From: Sphingomonas aliaeris
Lineage (GTDB): Bacteria; Pseudomonadota; Alphaproteobacteria; Sphingomonadales; Sphingomonadaceae
Assembly: GCF_016743815.1 (NCBI RefSeq)
Contig: NZ_CP061035.1
Span: forward strand, 684,501-748,500
Length of the DNA stretch: 64,000 nt
Direction of reading: 5' to 3'
The translations under genes and the position numbers were made by a program. Below the pieces are notes generated by a model. That model did not search any database and had not been told where the DNA came from. It saw nothing but the letters and a program-made list of their open reading frames with translations. Within the stretch, counting starts at the first letter, position 1, and every line of letters starts with the position of its first letter. This document shows, piece by piece, positions 37,875 through 45,600 of this stretch.

Positions 37875-38774
37875 TCAGGTCGCGTGCTGAAATCCGAGCG
37901 ATTTCGGGAGGATGACCGGTTTTCCCGCATCGGTCAGGGTCAATCCTTCGCCTTGGGCGAACGTACCGACGCGGGTTGCGGCGACGGGCGGCGTCCAGTC
38001 GGAGGGGGCGGCGAAGAGCAGTTCGTAATCGTCGCCGGCGGTTGCGGCGGCGATCTGGTCTCCGTCGAACGCTCGATACTCCGGGGAAAGCGGGACGGTG
38101 GCGAGGTCGATCGTCACGGCGAGGCGGCTCGCGGCGGCCATGCGGCTCGCGTCGATCAGCAGGCCGTCGGATACGTCCATCATCGCGTGGACGTGCGGCG
38201 CCAGTGCCGCGCCTTCGGTGAGGCGGGGGCGGGGGCGGCGATAGGCGTTGAGCAGTTCGGCCGGGCCGGGCTGCCCCTGTGCAATGCGAAGGCCGGCGCC
38301 GGCATCGCCGATCGTGCCGGTGACCCACAGGACGTCGCCTGCGAGGGCGCCGGTGCGCAAAGGCACGCGGGGGGATTGGCCGATCGCGGTCAGCGTCAGG
38401 ACGCGGGGGGCGTGTGGCTGGAGCGATACGGTGTCCCCGCCGAGGATCGGGGTGGCGAAGTCACGGAGCGCTTCGGCGATGCCGCGGAGGAAGGCGTCGT
38501 CCCATTCCGTGTCCCCGGCGCCGCGGCGGAGCGGGTAGTTGAGCAGCACCCCGACAGGCGTCGCGCCTTTCGCCGCGAGATCGGACAGGTTGGTTGCGAG
38601 CAATTTCCACGCGACGGTATCGGCCGGGTCGGTGGGGAGGTAATGCACGCCCTCGACCAACGTATCGGTGGTGATCGTGTAGGGGCCGAGCGTTGCGCTG
38701 TCGTCGTTCAGGCCGTGCGCGCCGGGGTGTAGCGGGAGGCGGCGCAGGCGGGCGAGGAAGTCGGATTCGGTCAC
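37875..38774 (-). CDS. thiL: thiamine-monophosphate kinase
   Basis: Makes thiamine diphosphate from thiamine monophosphate and ATP. The 299-residue protein begins [10 protein letters not shown] at a GTG (38774). Family marks: [24 protein letters not shown] (metal and substrate Asp residues), [18 protein letters not shown] and [16 protein letters not shown]. Lies 97 bases from hppA on the same strand. In relatives it commonly follows nusB directly; here a reductase gene and an IS element intervene. Confidence 0.9.
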   Translation of the reverse strand: MTESDFLARLRRLPLHPGAHGLNDDSATLGPYTITTDTLVEGVHYLPTDPADTVAWKLLATNLSDLAAKGATPVGVLLNYPLRRGAGDTEWDDAFLRGIAEALRDFATPILGGDTVSLQPHAPRVLTLTAIGQSPRVPLRTGALAGDVLWVTGTIGDAGAGLRIAQGQPGPAELLNAYRRPRPRLTEGAALAPHVHAMMDVSDGLLIDASRMAAASRLAVTIDLATVPLSPEYRAFDGDQIAAATAGDDYELLFAAPSDWTPPVAATRVGTFAQGEGLTLTDAGKPVILPKSLGFQHAT

Positions 38775-38865
38775 GAGCGGACGATAGGGGAGTGTCGGGG
38801 GGAAGTCTGCCTTGCTGTCTTTGTGCCCGCTGGTTTGTTCGGTTTGGCTGCTTTGTTGCAAGCGC

Positions 38866-38960
38866 CCCCCCACCGTTCGTTTCGAGCGTAGTCGAGAAAC
38901 CCTATCGGCGGGCTGTGCGGCCTGTTTCTCGACTTCGCTCGAAACGAACGGTGGGGGGGC
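38866..38960. repeat. family-A palindromic repeat, copy 2
   Basis: Arms extended by C7/G7 runs: C7-ACCGTTCGTTTCG on the left and CGAAACGAACGGT-G7 on the right. Lies between convergent-facing ends of the reductase gene and the thiL start region. Confidence 0.9.
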
Positions 38961-38986
38961 GGGTTACTGCTGAATAGGTGGCGGTT

Positions 38987-40048
38987 TTACGGGATCAGGC
39001 GATCCGATCTCAACCGCGCGAACAGGTCGAAGAACGCGTCATCCGTGGGCTGGTAGGCGGTGAAGCCCATGCGGCGGCTTTTGCTCATGTCGGTGACGAC
39101 CTCGATCGGGCGGCCGAGATCGGCGTCGGTGTGCCATGGGGAGGCCAGGCGGGAGAGGTCAGGTTCGACCAGCCCCTCGCGCTCGGCGATGCGGCGCCAG
39201 ACGGGGGCGTCGTCGGCCATCTGTACCTCCAGCGGCCGCACGGTGCCGTCGAACGGCGCTGGTTCCAGCCCGAACCAGTCGGCGATGCGGCCCCACATCC
39301 AGCTCCAGCGAAAGACGTCACCATTGACGACGTTGAATGCCTCATCGCGCGCGGCGGGGGTGGTCGCGGCCCAGAGCAGGTGTTTCGCCAGCTGACGGGC
39401 GTCGGTCATGTCGGTCAGGCCGGACCATTGCGCGTCGGACCCGGGAAAGCGGAACGGGCGGCCGGTCTCGCGGCACAAGGTGGCGTAGACGGCGAGCGTG
39501 GTGCCCATGTTCATCGCATTGCCGACGGCCTTGCCGATCACCGTGTGCGGGCGATGCACGCTCCAGCCGAAGCCGTCGCGTTCCGCCGCAGCGAAGACCT
39601 CATCCTCCTGTGCGTAATAGAAATTCTCGATGTCGAGCCGGTCCTGTTCCTCGCGGAACGGCGTCTGGGGCAGGGCGCCTTTTCCGTACGCCTCGAACGG
39701 GCCGAGATAATGCTTCAGGCCGGTGACCAAAGCGACGTGACGCGGGGCGTCGTCGCCGCGCAGGCCGTCCAGCAGATTGCGGACCATCGCCGAATTGACG
39801 CGAATGTTCTCGGCCTCGCTGTCCTGTCGCAGCCAGGTGGTGATGAAGACCGCGTCGGGCGCTAGGCAGGACAGCGCTTCGGCGGTTGCCGCGGCATCCT
39901 GCAGATCGGCGACGACCGGGTGGACGCCGTCCTGTTCGAGCGGCTTTCGCGCGAGACCGTGAACGGTCCAGCCCTGTTCGTGCAGCAATGCCGCCGTCGC
40001 GCTGCCCACTATTCCGCTGCCGCCGACCACCAATGCCTTGCCTGTCAT
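38987..40048 (-). CDS. PRISE-type NAD(P)H-dependent reductase (SDR superfamily)
   Basis: A 353-residue short-chain reductase. It starts with the nucleotide-binding GGSGIVGS and carries the PRISE signature NFYYAQED (residues about 148-155), where the Tyr replaces the normal YxxxK motif. The founder plant enzymes reduce progesterone or iridoid enals; bacterial members reduce various enones. AAGGA before ATG supports the start. It lies between thiL and the IS110 element and is not part of the usual housekeeping order there, which suggests local gain. Confidence 0.75.
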   Translation of the reverse strand: MTGKALVVGGSGIVGSATAALLHEQGWTVHGLARKPLEQDGVHPVVADLQDAAATAEALSCLAPDAVFITTWLRQDSEAENIRVNSAMVRNLLDGLRGDDAPRHVALVTGLKHYLGPFEAYGKGALPQTPFREEQDRLDIENFYYAQEDEVFAAAERDGFGWSVHRPHTVIGKAVGNAMNMGTTLAVYATLCRETGRPFRFPGSDAQWSGLTDMTDARQLAKHLLWAATTPAARDEAFNVVNGDVFRWSWMWGRIADWFGLEPAPFDGTVRPLEVQMADDAPVWRRIAEREGLVEPDLSRLASPWHTDADLGRPIEVVTDMSKSRRMGFTAYQPTDDAFFDLFARLRSDRLIP

Positions 40049-40150
40049 ATCGTCTGTCCTTCGCCTGCGGGCCGAAGCCCGGGGAGCGGAGGTAACGATC
40101 GGCGGCGGGATCGTTCCCCGTGCGTGGCGAAATAGCTATGGTCGTAGCGG

Positions 40151-40195
40151 GGCTTGTCGAAGCGCCGGTCCTGCATTCCCGCCCTTCGACAAGCT
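40151..40195. repeat. left part of a family-C repeat split by the IS110 element
   Basis: Contains CTTGTCGAAG and its complement CTTCGACAAG in inverted order, then CT at 40194-40195 where the IS element begins. The missing part resumes at 41357 as CTCAGGACGAACGGGG. Confidence 0.8.
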
Positions 40196-40226
40196 TGTCT
40201 GTCTGGAATGGTGTAATCGGCAAGGT

Positions 40227-40385
40227 GCCTGAGCCGGGTGGCCACCCGGCTCAGGCGGCGGATGTGAGGCCGTTCGACAAGCCGGTCGACAAAGACCGTT
40301 CCTGAGCAGGGCCACATCCGTCTTCCCAAACCCCGGACAGTTGCCTGGGGCCGTGCTTACGGACCCCGCATGACAAGCTTGGGAG
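40227..40385 (+). ncRNA. bridge RNA of the IS110 element
   Basis: Three structured parts. First, a perfect 30-base palindrome (40227-40256) forming a 5' hairpin. Second, a target loop closed by GGATGTG (40260-40266) and CACATCC (40313-40319): its left guide TTCGACAAGC (40273-40282) equals the left flank 40185-40194, and its right guide TCCTGAG (40300-40306) is complementary to CTCAGGA at 41357-41363. Third, a donor loop closed by CCCAA (40325-40329) and TTGGG (40379-40383): guide ACAGTTGC (40337-40344) equals the right element end 41350-41357, and GACAAG (40372-40377) is complementary to CTTGTC at 40194-40199. In each loop a hairpin separates the guides. This matches the bridge RNA plan established for IS621. 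Exact 5' and 3' ends are not known. Confidence 0.85.
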
Positions 40386-40393
40386 ACCGGATC

Positions 40394-41347
40394 ATGTCAC
40401 ACTCCGACCTCTTTGTCGGCATCGATGTTGCCAAGGACGAACTCGTTATCCACGCTCATCCGGCAGGAATGCTCTGGCGGGTACCCAATACCAAGACCGG
40501 CATTGCCGCACTCGGCCGCAAGCTTGTCCGGCTTGCCGGTACGGCGTGCCTGCGGATCGGCTTCGAGGCATCGGGCGGTTACGAGCGCAAGCTCGCCATC
40601 CTGCTCGATCGGATGGACGTTACAGCCTATCTCCTCGATCCGGCACGCGTGCGCAGTTTCGCCCGTGCCGAGCGACAACTCGCGAAAACCGACCCACTCG
40701 ATGCGGCCGTCATCGCGCGGTGTCTGGCAGCACTGCATCCCGAACTGACGCCCTATGTCCATGATCCCGAGGCCGTGAGGCTGGCCGAGCATGTCCGCAT
40801 GCGCGATCTTGCCGTCGCCCAGGCGGTCCAGTTCGGCAATCAGTTGGAGAGCATCGCCGATCCCGCCATGCGCCGCCTCGTCGTCGCGCAGGTCGCACGG
40901 CTCAAGGCCCTGGTTCTGCGCATCGAAAAAGCCATTGCCAGCGTCATCGCCGCCTCGCCCGATCTGGCCGCTCGCGAAGCCCTGCTCCGCACAGCACCCG
41001 GCGTCGGGCCGGTCGTTGCCGCATGCCTGCTGGCACGCATGCCAGAACTCGGACGCCTCTCCAGTCGACAGGTCGCAGCGCTTGCTGGCCTCGCCCCCTT
41101 CGATCGCCAAAGCGGCAAGACCAGCCGGCCGGGGCGATGCTCGGGCGGCAGGCCCAGCATCAGACGTTGTCTCTATCTGGCCGCGCTCAGCATCGCGCGC
41201 TCGGGCAAGGGGCAACTCGCCGCTACCACCAACCGCCTGCGAGAGGCCGGCAAACCCTTCAAGCTTGCCATCGTCGCCACAATGCGAAAACTGCTCGTAA
41301 CCCTCAACGCGATGGTCAAAAACAATACCGAATATCGCACCGCGTGA
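40394..41347 (+). CDS. IS110-family transposase (bridge-RNA-guided recombinase)
   Basis: A 317-residue DEDD recombinase. RuvC-like site: D11 (VGIDVAK), E58 (GFEASGG), D100 and D103 (KTDPLDAAVIA). C-terminal Transposase_20 domain: RTAPGVGPVVAACLLARMPE and APFDRQSGKT with the likely catalytic Ser240. ATG 40394 has GGGAG at 8 bases. An in-frame ATG at 40370 lies inside the bridge RNA donor loop and was rejected. No frameshift, so probably active. The RNA overlaps the ribosome site, which may link translation to RNA folding. Confidence 0.95.
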   Translation: MSHSDLFVGIDVAKDELVIHAHPAGMLWRVPNTKTGIAALGRKLVRLAGTACLRIGFEASGGYERKLAILLDRMDVTAYLLDPARVRSFARAERQLAKTDPLDAAVIARCLAALHPELTPYVHDPEAVRLAEHVRMRDLAVAQAVQFGNQLESIADPAMRRLVVAQVARLKALVLRIEKAIASVIAASPDLAAREALLRTAPGVGPVVAACLLARMPELGRLSSRQVAALAGLAPFDRQSGKTSRPGRCSGGRPSIRRCLYLAALSIARSGKGQLAATTNRLREAGKPFKLAIVATMRKLLVTLNAMVKNNTEYRTA

Positions 41348-41356
41348 ACACAGTTG

Positions 41357-41373
41357 CTCAGGACGAACGGGGG
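41357..41373. repeat. right part of the split family-C repeat
   Basis: CTCAGGACGAACGGGGG, the right half of the repeat arm whose left half ends at 40195. CTCAGGA is the part paired by the right target guide of the bridge RNA. Confidence 0.75.
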
Positions 41374-41440
41374 GTGTGGGACGACGTTGTCGCTCTTCGA
41401 TAGATCGGCGGAAGCGCGGGATCTGGAGGTTCCTTTACCC

Positions 41441-41517
41441 CGCCCGTTCGTGCTGAGCCTGTCGAAGCACCTATCCCGTATTCCCTGCCCCCTCGACCAA
41501 CTAAGAACGAACGGGGG
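41441..41517. repeat. family-C palindromic repeat, second copy
   Basis: Left arm CGTTCGTGCTGAGCCTGTCG followed by AAGCACC; right arm is degraded (CTCGACCAACTAAGAACGAA). It shows the intact form of the repeat family targeted by the IS110 element, which lies only 70 bases away. Confidence 0.75.
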
Positions 41518-41535
41518 TCGACGTATCGCCTCGGA

Positions 41536-41712
41536 TCAGGTGTCGCGCTTGGCTCCGTCGAGCGTGCGGTCGCGTGCCGCCTGGGTTCGGGCGGTTGCGT
41601 CCCGCTCAGCCTTGGTGCGGCCGAACACCGCCCGGTTCGCGGCGGCGTCCGCCTCCTTCGTCGTGCGGGCCTTTGCCTTGCGGGCGAGGCGCAGGTTAAC
41701 GATGTCCGTCAC
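41536..41712 (-). CDS. DUF4169 small protein
   Basis: A 58-residue basic protein starting at GTG 41712: MTDIVNLRLARKAKARTTKE, then ANRAVFGRTKAERDA and a helical Arg/Ala-rich tail. IVNLRxARKxKAR and FGRTKAE are the DUF4169 marks. It begins two bases after the nusB stop, so it shares the his-nusB operon. Function unknown. Confidence 0.75.
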   Translation of the reverse strand: MTDIVNLRLARKAKARTTKEADAAANRAVFGRTKAERDATARTQAARDRTLDGAKRDT

Positions 41713-41714
41713 GA

Positions 41715-42182
41715 TCAGGCGCGAACGTCCTTGGCGATCGCGTCGAGCAGGCCGTTGACGAACCCGGCCTCGCGCTTGTCGAAAAAGGCGTGGGCGACGT
41801 CGACATATTCGGTGATGACGGTGCCGACGGGGACGTCGGGGCGCGCCATCAGTTCGTAGCTGCCGGCGCGCAGGATGGCGCGCATCGACTTGTCGAGCCG
41901 GGCGAGATTCCAGCCCTTGGCGAGCTTCGCGGCGATCGCGGTGTCGATCTCGTCCAGGCGGGCGGCGGTGCCCTTCACCACGTCGTCGAAGAAATCGACT
42001 TCGGCTTCCGCATATTCCGCATCCTCGATCGTCGCGCCGAGCCGGTGCTGGTGGAATTCGTGCAGCAGGGCGGTGATGGAGGTGCCCTCCATATCATGCT
42101 GGTATAGCGCCTGTACGGCGGCGAGACGCGATGCTGCGCGGGCCTGGCTGCGGCCCTTCGTGCGGGAATTGGGAGTGCTCAT
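41715..42182 (-). CDS. nusB: transcription antitermination factor NusB
   Basis: A 155-residue all-helical protein that binds boxA RNA with NusE in rRNA antitermination. Family marks: ARAASRLAAVQALYQHDMEG at the N-terminus, LDKSMRAILRAGSYEL and the end segment VITEYVDVAHAFFDKREAGFVNGLLDAIA. Follows hisD, separated by a family-A repeat, and precedes DUF4169. Confidence 0.95.
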   Translation of the reverse strand: MSTPNSRTKGRSQARAASRLAAVQALYQHDMEGTSITALLHEFHQHRLGATIEDAEYAEAEVDFFDDVVKGTAARLDEIDTAIAAKLAKGWNLARLDKSMRAILRAGSYELMARPDVPVGTVITEYVDVAHAFFDKREAGFVNGLLDAIAKDVRA

Positions 42183-42214
42183 GTGCGGTGCCTATAGTGC
42201 CGCTCGTCAAAAAA

Positions 42215-42300
42215 CCCCACCGTTCGTTTCGAGCGTAGTCGAGAAACCTGTGACGACCGTTGGGCCTGTTTCTCGACTACGCTCGAAACGAACGGTGGGG
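42215..42300. repeat. family-A palindromic repeat, copy 3, between nusB and hisD
   Basis: CCCCACCGTTCGTTTCGAGC on the left and its complement ending in GGTGGGG on the right. The right arm overlaps the last codons and stop of hisD. Confidence 0.9.
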
Positions 42301-43617
42301 GGCGTAAAGCGCAAGTCGAGCCGTATGGTGCGTTACAGACGCAGCGCGACCAGACTTCGCGTGCGCGGGCAGGCCTTCCGCCTCGGCCAGCGCGACGGCG
42401 GCGGGGCCGATTGCCGCGAGGGCGGCTTCGTCCAGTTGCAGGAAGCTGGTACGCTTCATGAAATCCAGCACGGACAGGCCGCTGGCGAAACGTGCGCGGC
42501 GGCCGGTGGGGAGGACGTGATTGGGACCGGCGACGTAATCGCCGATCGCCTCGGGGGTAAGTCGGCCCATGAAAACCGAACCGGCGTGGCGGACCTTGTC
42601 GAACAGGGCCTGTGGATCGTCGCATGCGAGCTGCAGATGTTCGGGGGCGAGGCGATCGACCAACGGGATCGCCTCATCGAGGCTTGCGGTGACGATGATG
42701 GCGCCGTTCGCGTCCCAGCTGGTGCGTGCGGTGTTGGCAGTGGCGAGTTGGCCGATCTGCATATCGACCGCATCCGCGACCGTGCGGGCGAAGGCGGCAT
42801 CGTCGGTGAACAGGATCGACTGGCTGGTGGGGTCGTGCTCCGCTTGGCTGAGCAGGTCGGCGGCGATCCATTGCGGGTCGTTGCGATCGTCCGCGACGAC
42901 GACGATTTCGGACGGGCCGGCGACCATGTCGATCCCGACCACGCCGTACAACTGGCGCTTGGCCTCCGCGACCCAGGCGTTGCCGGGGCCGGTGATGACA
43001 TCGACGGGGGCTATCCGCTGTGTACCGTAGGCTAGCGCGGCGATCGCCTGTGCGCCGCCGATCCGCCAGATCTCGTCCACGCCGGCGATGTGCGCGGCGG
43101 CGAGGACGAGCGGGTTGATCTCGCCGTCCGGGGTCGGGGTGACCATTGCGATGCGGGATACGCCGGCGACGCGCGCGGGGATCGCGTTCATCAGGACCGA
43201 TGACGGATAGGCCGCGCGTCCGCCGGGAATGTAGATGCCGGCCGCCTCGATCGCGTTCCAGCGTGCGCCCAGGCGGACGCCGGCATCGTCGGTCGTGTCG
43301 CTGTCCTGCGGGCGCTGCTTCTCGTGATAGGTGGTGATGCGGGCGGCGGCGAGGTCGAGCGCATCGCGCAGGGCGGGGTCGAGACCCTGATAGGCGGCGA
43401 GCCATTCGCTCTTTTCGATCCGCCAGCCGGTTTCGTTCGGATCGTGGCGGTCGAATTTCTTCGTGAAGGCGGCCAGCGCTGCATCGCCTTCGTCGCGGAC
43501 GCTGGACACGATGATCCGCACGTCGCGCGCGACGTCCGCATCCGCTTCGCGGCGGGCGTTGACGAGCGCGGTGAAGTCGCGGTCGAAGGCGGGGTCGGAT
43601 GTGGAGAGGGTGATCAC
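42277..43617 (-). CDS. hisD: histidinol dehydrogenase
   Basis: Last two steps of histidine synthesis (histidinol to histidine, NAD-dependent, zinc enzyme). Zinc and catalytic residues are seen in LLSQAEHDPTSQSILFT, APEHLQLACDD (catalytic Glu-His), GDYVAGPNHVLPTGR and GLPAHAKSGR. GTG start at 43617. The final residues APHRSFRA and the TAG stop are encoded by the family-A repeat, so the natural C-terminus has been replaced by repeat sequence; the family core is complete before it. Confidence 0.95.
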   Translation of the reverse strand: MITLSTSDPAFDRDFTALVNARREADADVARDVRIIVSSVRDEGDAALAAFTKKFDRHDPNETGWRIEKSEWLAAYQGLDPALRDALDLAAARITTYHEKQRPQDSDTTDDAGVRLGARWNAIEAAGIYIPGGRAAYPSSVLMNAIPARVAGVSRIAMVTPTPDGEINPLVLAAAHIAGVDEIWRIGGAQAIAALAYGTQRIAPVDVITGPGNAWVAEAKRQLYGVVGIDMVAGPSEIVVVADDRNDPQWIAADLLSQAEHDPTSQSILFTDDAAFARTVADAVDMQIGQLATANTARTSWDANGAIIVTASLDEAIPLVDRLAPEHLQLACDDPQALFDKVRHAGSVFMGRLTPEAIGDYVAGPNHVLPTGRRARFASGLSVLDFMKRTSFLQLDEAALAAIGPAAVALAEAEGLPAHAKSGRAASVTHHTARLALYAPHRSFRA

Positions 43618-43627
43618 GACGATATGT

Positions 43628-43705
43628 CCGTTCGTTTCGAGCGTAGTCGAGAAAGGGTTGCGGATCGCTGGGCGTCGGTTTCTCGACTTCGCTCGAAACG
43701 AACGG
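43628..43705. repeat. family-A palindromic repeat, copy 4, between hisD and hisG
   Basis: CCGTTCGTTTCGAGCGTAGT to its complement ending CGAACGG. It sits inside an operon, so it will be transcribed and can form a long RNA hairpin between hisG and hisD. Confidence 0.9.
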
Positions 43706-43720
43706 GGGATAGGAAGGATT

Positions 43721-44383
43721 TCACGCCGCCACGTCCTGCGCCACGGCTTTCCGGAACGCCTCGACCAGCGGCACGACTTCGGCGCGGGTCTTGAAGGCGG
43801 CGCGGTTGACGATGAGGCGGCTGGTGACTTCGCAAATCACGTCCACCTCGACCAGGCCGTTCTCCTTCAGCGTGCGGCCTGACGAAACGAGATCGACGAT
43901 GCGCGGTGCGAGGCCGAGCAGCGGCGCGAGTTCCATCGCACCGTTCAGCTTGACGCATTCCGCCTGCACGCCGCGCGCGGTGAAGTGGGCGGCGGTGACG
44001 TGCGGGTATTTGGTCGCGATGCGCACATGGCTCCAGCCACGCGGATCGCCCTGCTCGGCGAGCGATGCCGGTTCGGCGACCGACAGGCGGCAATGGCCGA
44101 TGCCCAGATCGACCGGTGCGTAGAGTTCCGAATAATCGAATTCCGCCAGCACGTCCGACCCGACGATGCCGAGCTGTGCCGCGCCGTGCGCGACGAAGGT
44201 GGCGACGTCGAACGCGCGGACGCGGATCAGGTCGATACCGGGGTTCGACGTGGTGAAGCGGAGCGCGCGGGAATCCTCGTCGCTGAACGCCGCTTCGGGC
44301 ACGATTCCGGCGCGCGCGAGCAGCGGAACGGCCTCGGCGAGGATGCGGCCCTTGGGCACCGCGATGATGATGGGGTCTGGCAT
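43721..44383 (-). CDS. hisG: ATP phosphoribosyltransferase, short form
   Basis: First step of histidine synthesis (ATP plus PRPP). The 220 residues lack the C-terminal regulatory domain, so it is the short HisG that needs HisZ, which is not in this window. Marks: [44 protein letters not shown] and the PRPP loop [16 protein letters not shown]. Starts the hisG-hisD-nusB operon. Confidence 0.95.
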   Translation of the reverse strand: MPDPIIIAVPKGRILAEAVPLLARAGIVPEAAFSDEDSRALRFTTSNPGIDLIRVRAFDVATFVAHGAAQLGIVGSDVLAEFDYSELYAPVDLGIGHCRLSVAEPASLAEQGDPRGWSHVRIATKYPHVTAAHFTARGVQAECVKLNGAMELAPLLGLAPRIVDLVSSGRTLKENGLVEVDVICEVTSRLIVNRAAFKTRAEVVPLVEAFRKAVAQDVAA

Positions 44384-44457
44384 GCTGGCGGGGCTTTACT
44401 TGCGCTGGGGGGTGGGCGCAACTTGCGGTGCGGTTGGAAGCGCAAGGGAGCGATCGG

Positions 44458-45561
44458 ATGGCGAGCGAGGAGAACAACCGGGACGCGTTTCTGATCCAGC
44501 GTTTCTATTGCGAGAAGATGGATGCGCCGATCTACGCCCGGATCTGCGTCGCGCTGGCGGAAGGTTTGACCCGCGACAGCCGGGTCGGCGCGCGGGTCCT
44601 GGACTGGCCGGGCGAGCCGACGCGCGATGCCGTGCCGTTGCGCCTGATAGGCGGGCTGCACGCGCTGGTGCTGGCGGGCGCGGACGAGGAACTGGCGGCG
44701 GTCTTTTCGGGTGCGGTCGCGGGGCCGGACGCGGTGAAGGCGACGTTGCAGCGGGTTCTGTCGCGGCATGACGAAGCGTTGCTGCCGTGGCTGGATGGAC
44801 CGCCGCAGACCAACGAGCCGGGGCGATCGGCCGGGTTGATGGTCGGCCTGATCGAGATTGCGCGGCGGCATGGGCCGAAGCTGGAGATATTGGAGATCGG
44901 GTCGAGCGCGGGGCTGAACCTGCTGATCGACCGGTACCGGATCGATCTTGGCGGGACGGTGGTCGGGCCGCCCGATGCGCCGGTGACGATCCGGCCAGCG
45001 TGGAGCGGTCCGGCGCCGGTGCCCGTGCCGGTCGAGATCGTATCGACGCGCGGGTGCGACGTGCATCCGATGGACGCGACCGATCCGGCGGTCGAACGGC
45101 GGCTATCCGCCTATGTGTGGGCCGAGACGCCGGAGCGCGCGGTGCGGCTGCGGGCTGCGATCGGGATGATGCGGGACAAGGGCGTCCGGCTGAACGAGGG
45201 CGATGCGGCGGACTGGGTGGAGGCACGGCTGGCGGAGCCGCAGGCGGCGGGGGTGACGCGCGTGCTGATGCATTCAGTGGTGTGGCAGTATCTGCCCGAA
45301 CCGGTGGCGGCGCGAGTCACGGCGGCGATGCATGCGGCGGGCGCGCGGGCGAGCGCGGAGCGGCCACTCGGCTGGGTGACGATGGAACCTGACCGCGCGC
45401 GCGGACACCAGATGATCCGGGCAAGAAGCTGGCCGGACCTGCCGGACTGGACGGATCTGGCGACGGCACATGCGCATGCGGCGTGGGTCGATGCGGGTGG
45501 GCCGTCGGTCGGGGGTGCGGTGGCGAATCTGCCGGAGGGAGCCCGGGTGGAGATTGCTTGA
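44458..45561 (+). CDS. DUF2332 family protein
   Basis: A 367-residue cytoplasmic protein. DUF2332 marks are the N-terminal YARICVALAEGL region, RSAGLMVGLIEIARRHGP and LEILEIGSSAGLNLLIDRYR, the last resembling a methyltransferase glycine loop. AAGGGA before ATG 44458 supports the start. Divergent from hisG. Biochemical role not established. Confidence 0.8.
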   Translation: MASEENNRDAFLIQRFYCEKMDAPIYARICVALAEGLTRDSRVGARVLDWPGEPTRDAVPLRLIGGLHALVLAGADEELAAVFSGAVAGPDAVKATLQRVLSRHDEALLPWLDGPPQTNEPGRSAGLMVGLIEIARRHGPKLEILEIGSSAGLNLLIDRYRIDLGGTVVGPPDAPVTIRPAWSGPAPVPVPVEIVSTRGCDVHPMDATDPAVERRLSAYVWAETPERAVRLRAAIGMMRDKGVRLNEGDAADWVEARLAEPQAAGVTRVLMHSVVWQYLPEPVAARVTAAMHAAGARASAERPLGWVTMEPDRARGHQMIRARSWPDLPDWTDLATAHAHAAWVDAGGPSVGGAVANLPEGARVEIA

Positions 45562-45600
45562 GCTATCGGGCTGCCGGCTTTTCTCCTCCTGCGTCCCTTT

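Larger units (their letters stand above)
40196..41358 (+). mobile_element. IS110-family insertion sequence, complete, about 1.16 kb
   Basis: One transposase gene preceded by a structured non-coding segment of about 200 bases. Ends are defined by the broken repeat: left flank TTCGACAAG-CT, right flank CT-CAGGACGAACGGGG; joining them rebuilds a family-C repeat with a single CT. No terminal inverted repeats and no target duplication beyond the CT, as expected for IS110. The non-coding RNA is upstream of the gene, which puts it in the IS110 rather than the IS1111 group. Confidence 0.85.

Noticed and set aside
40370..40393. Upstream ATG for the IS110 transposase
   Set aside because: It lies in the donor loop of the bridge RNA and lacks a ribosome site; ATG 40394 has one and begins the conserved domain.
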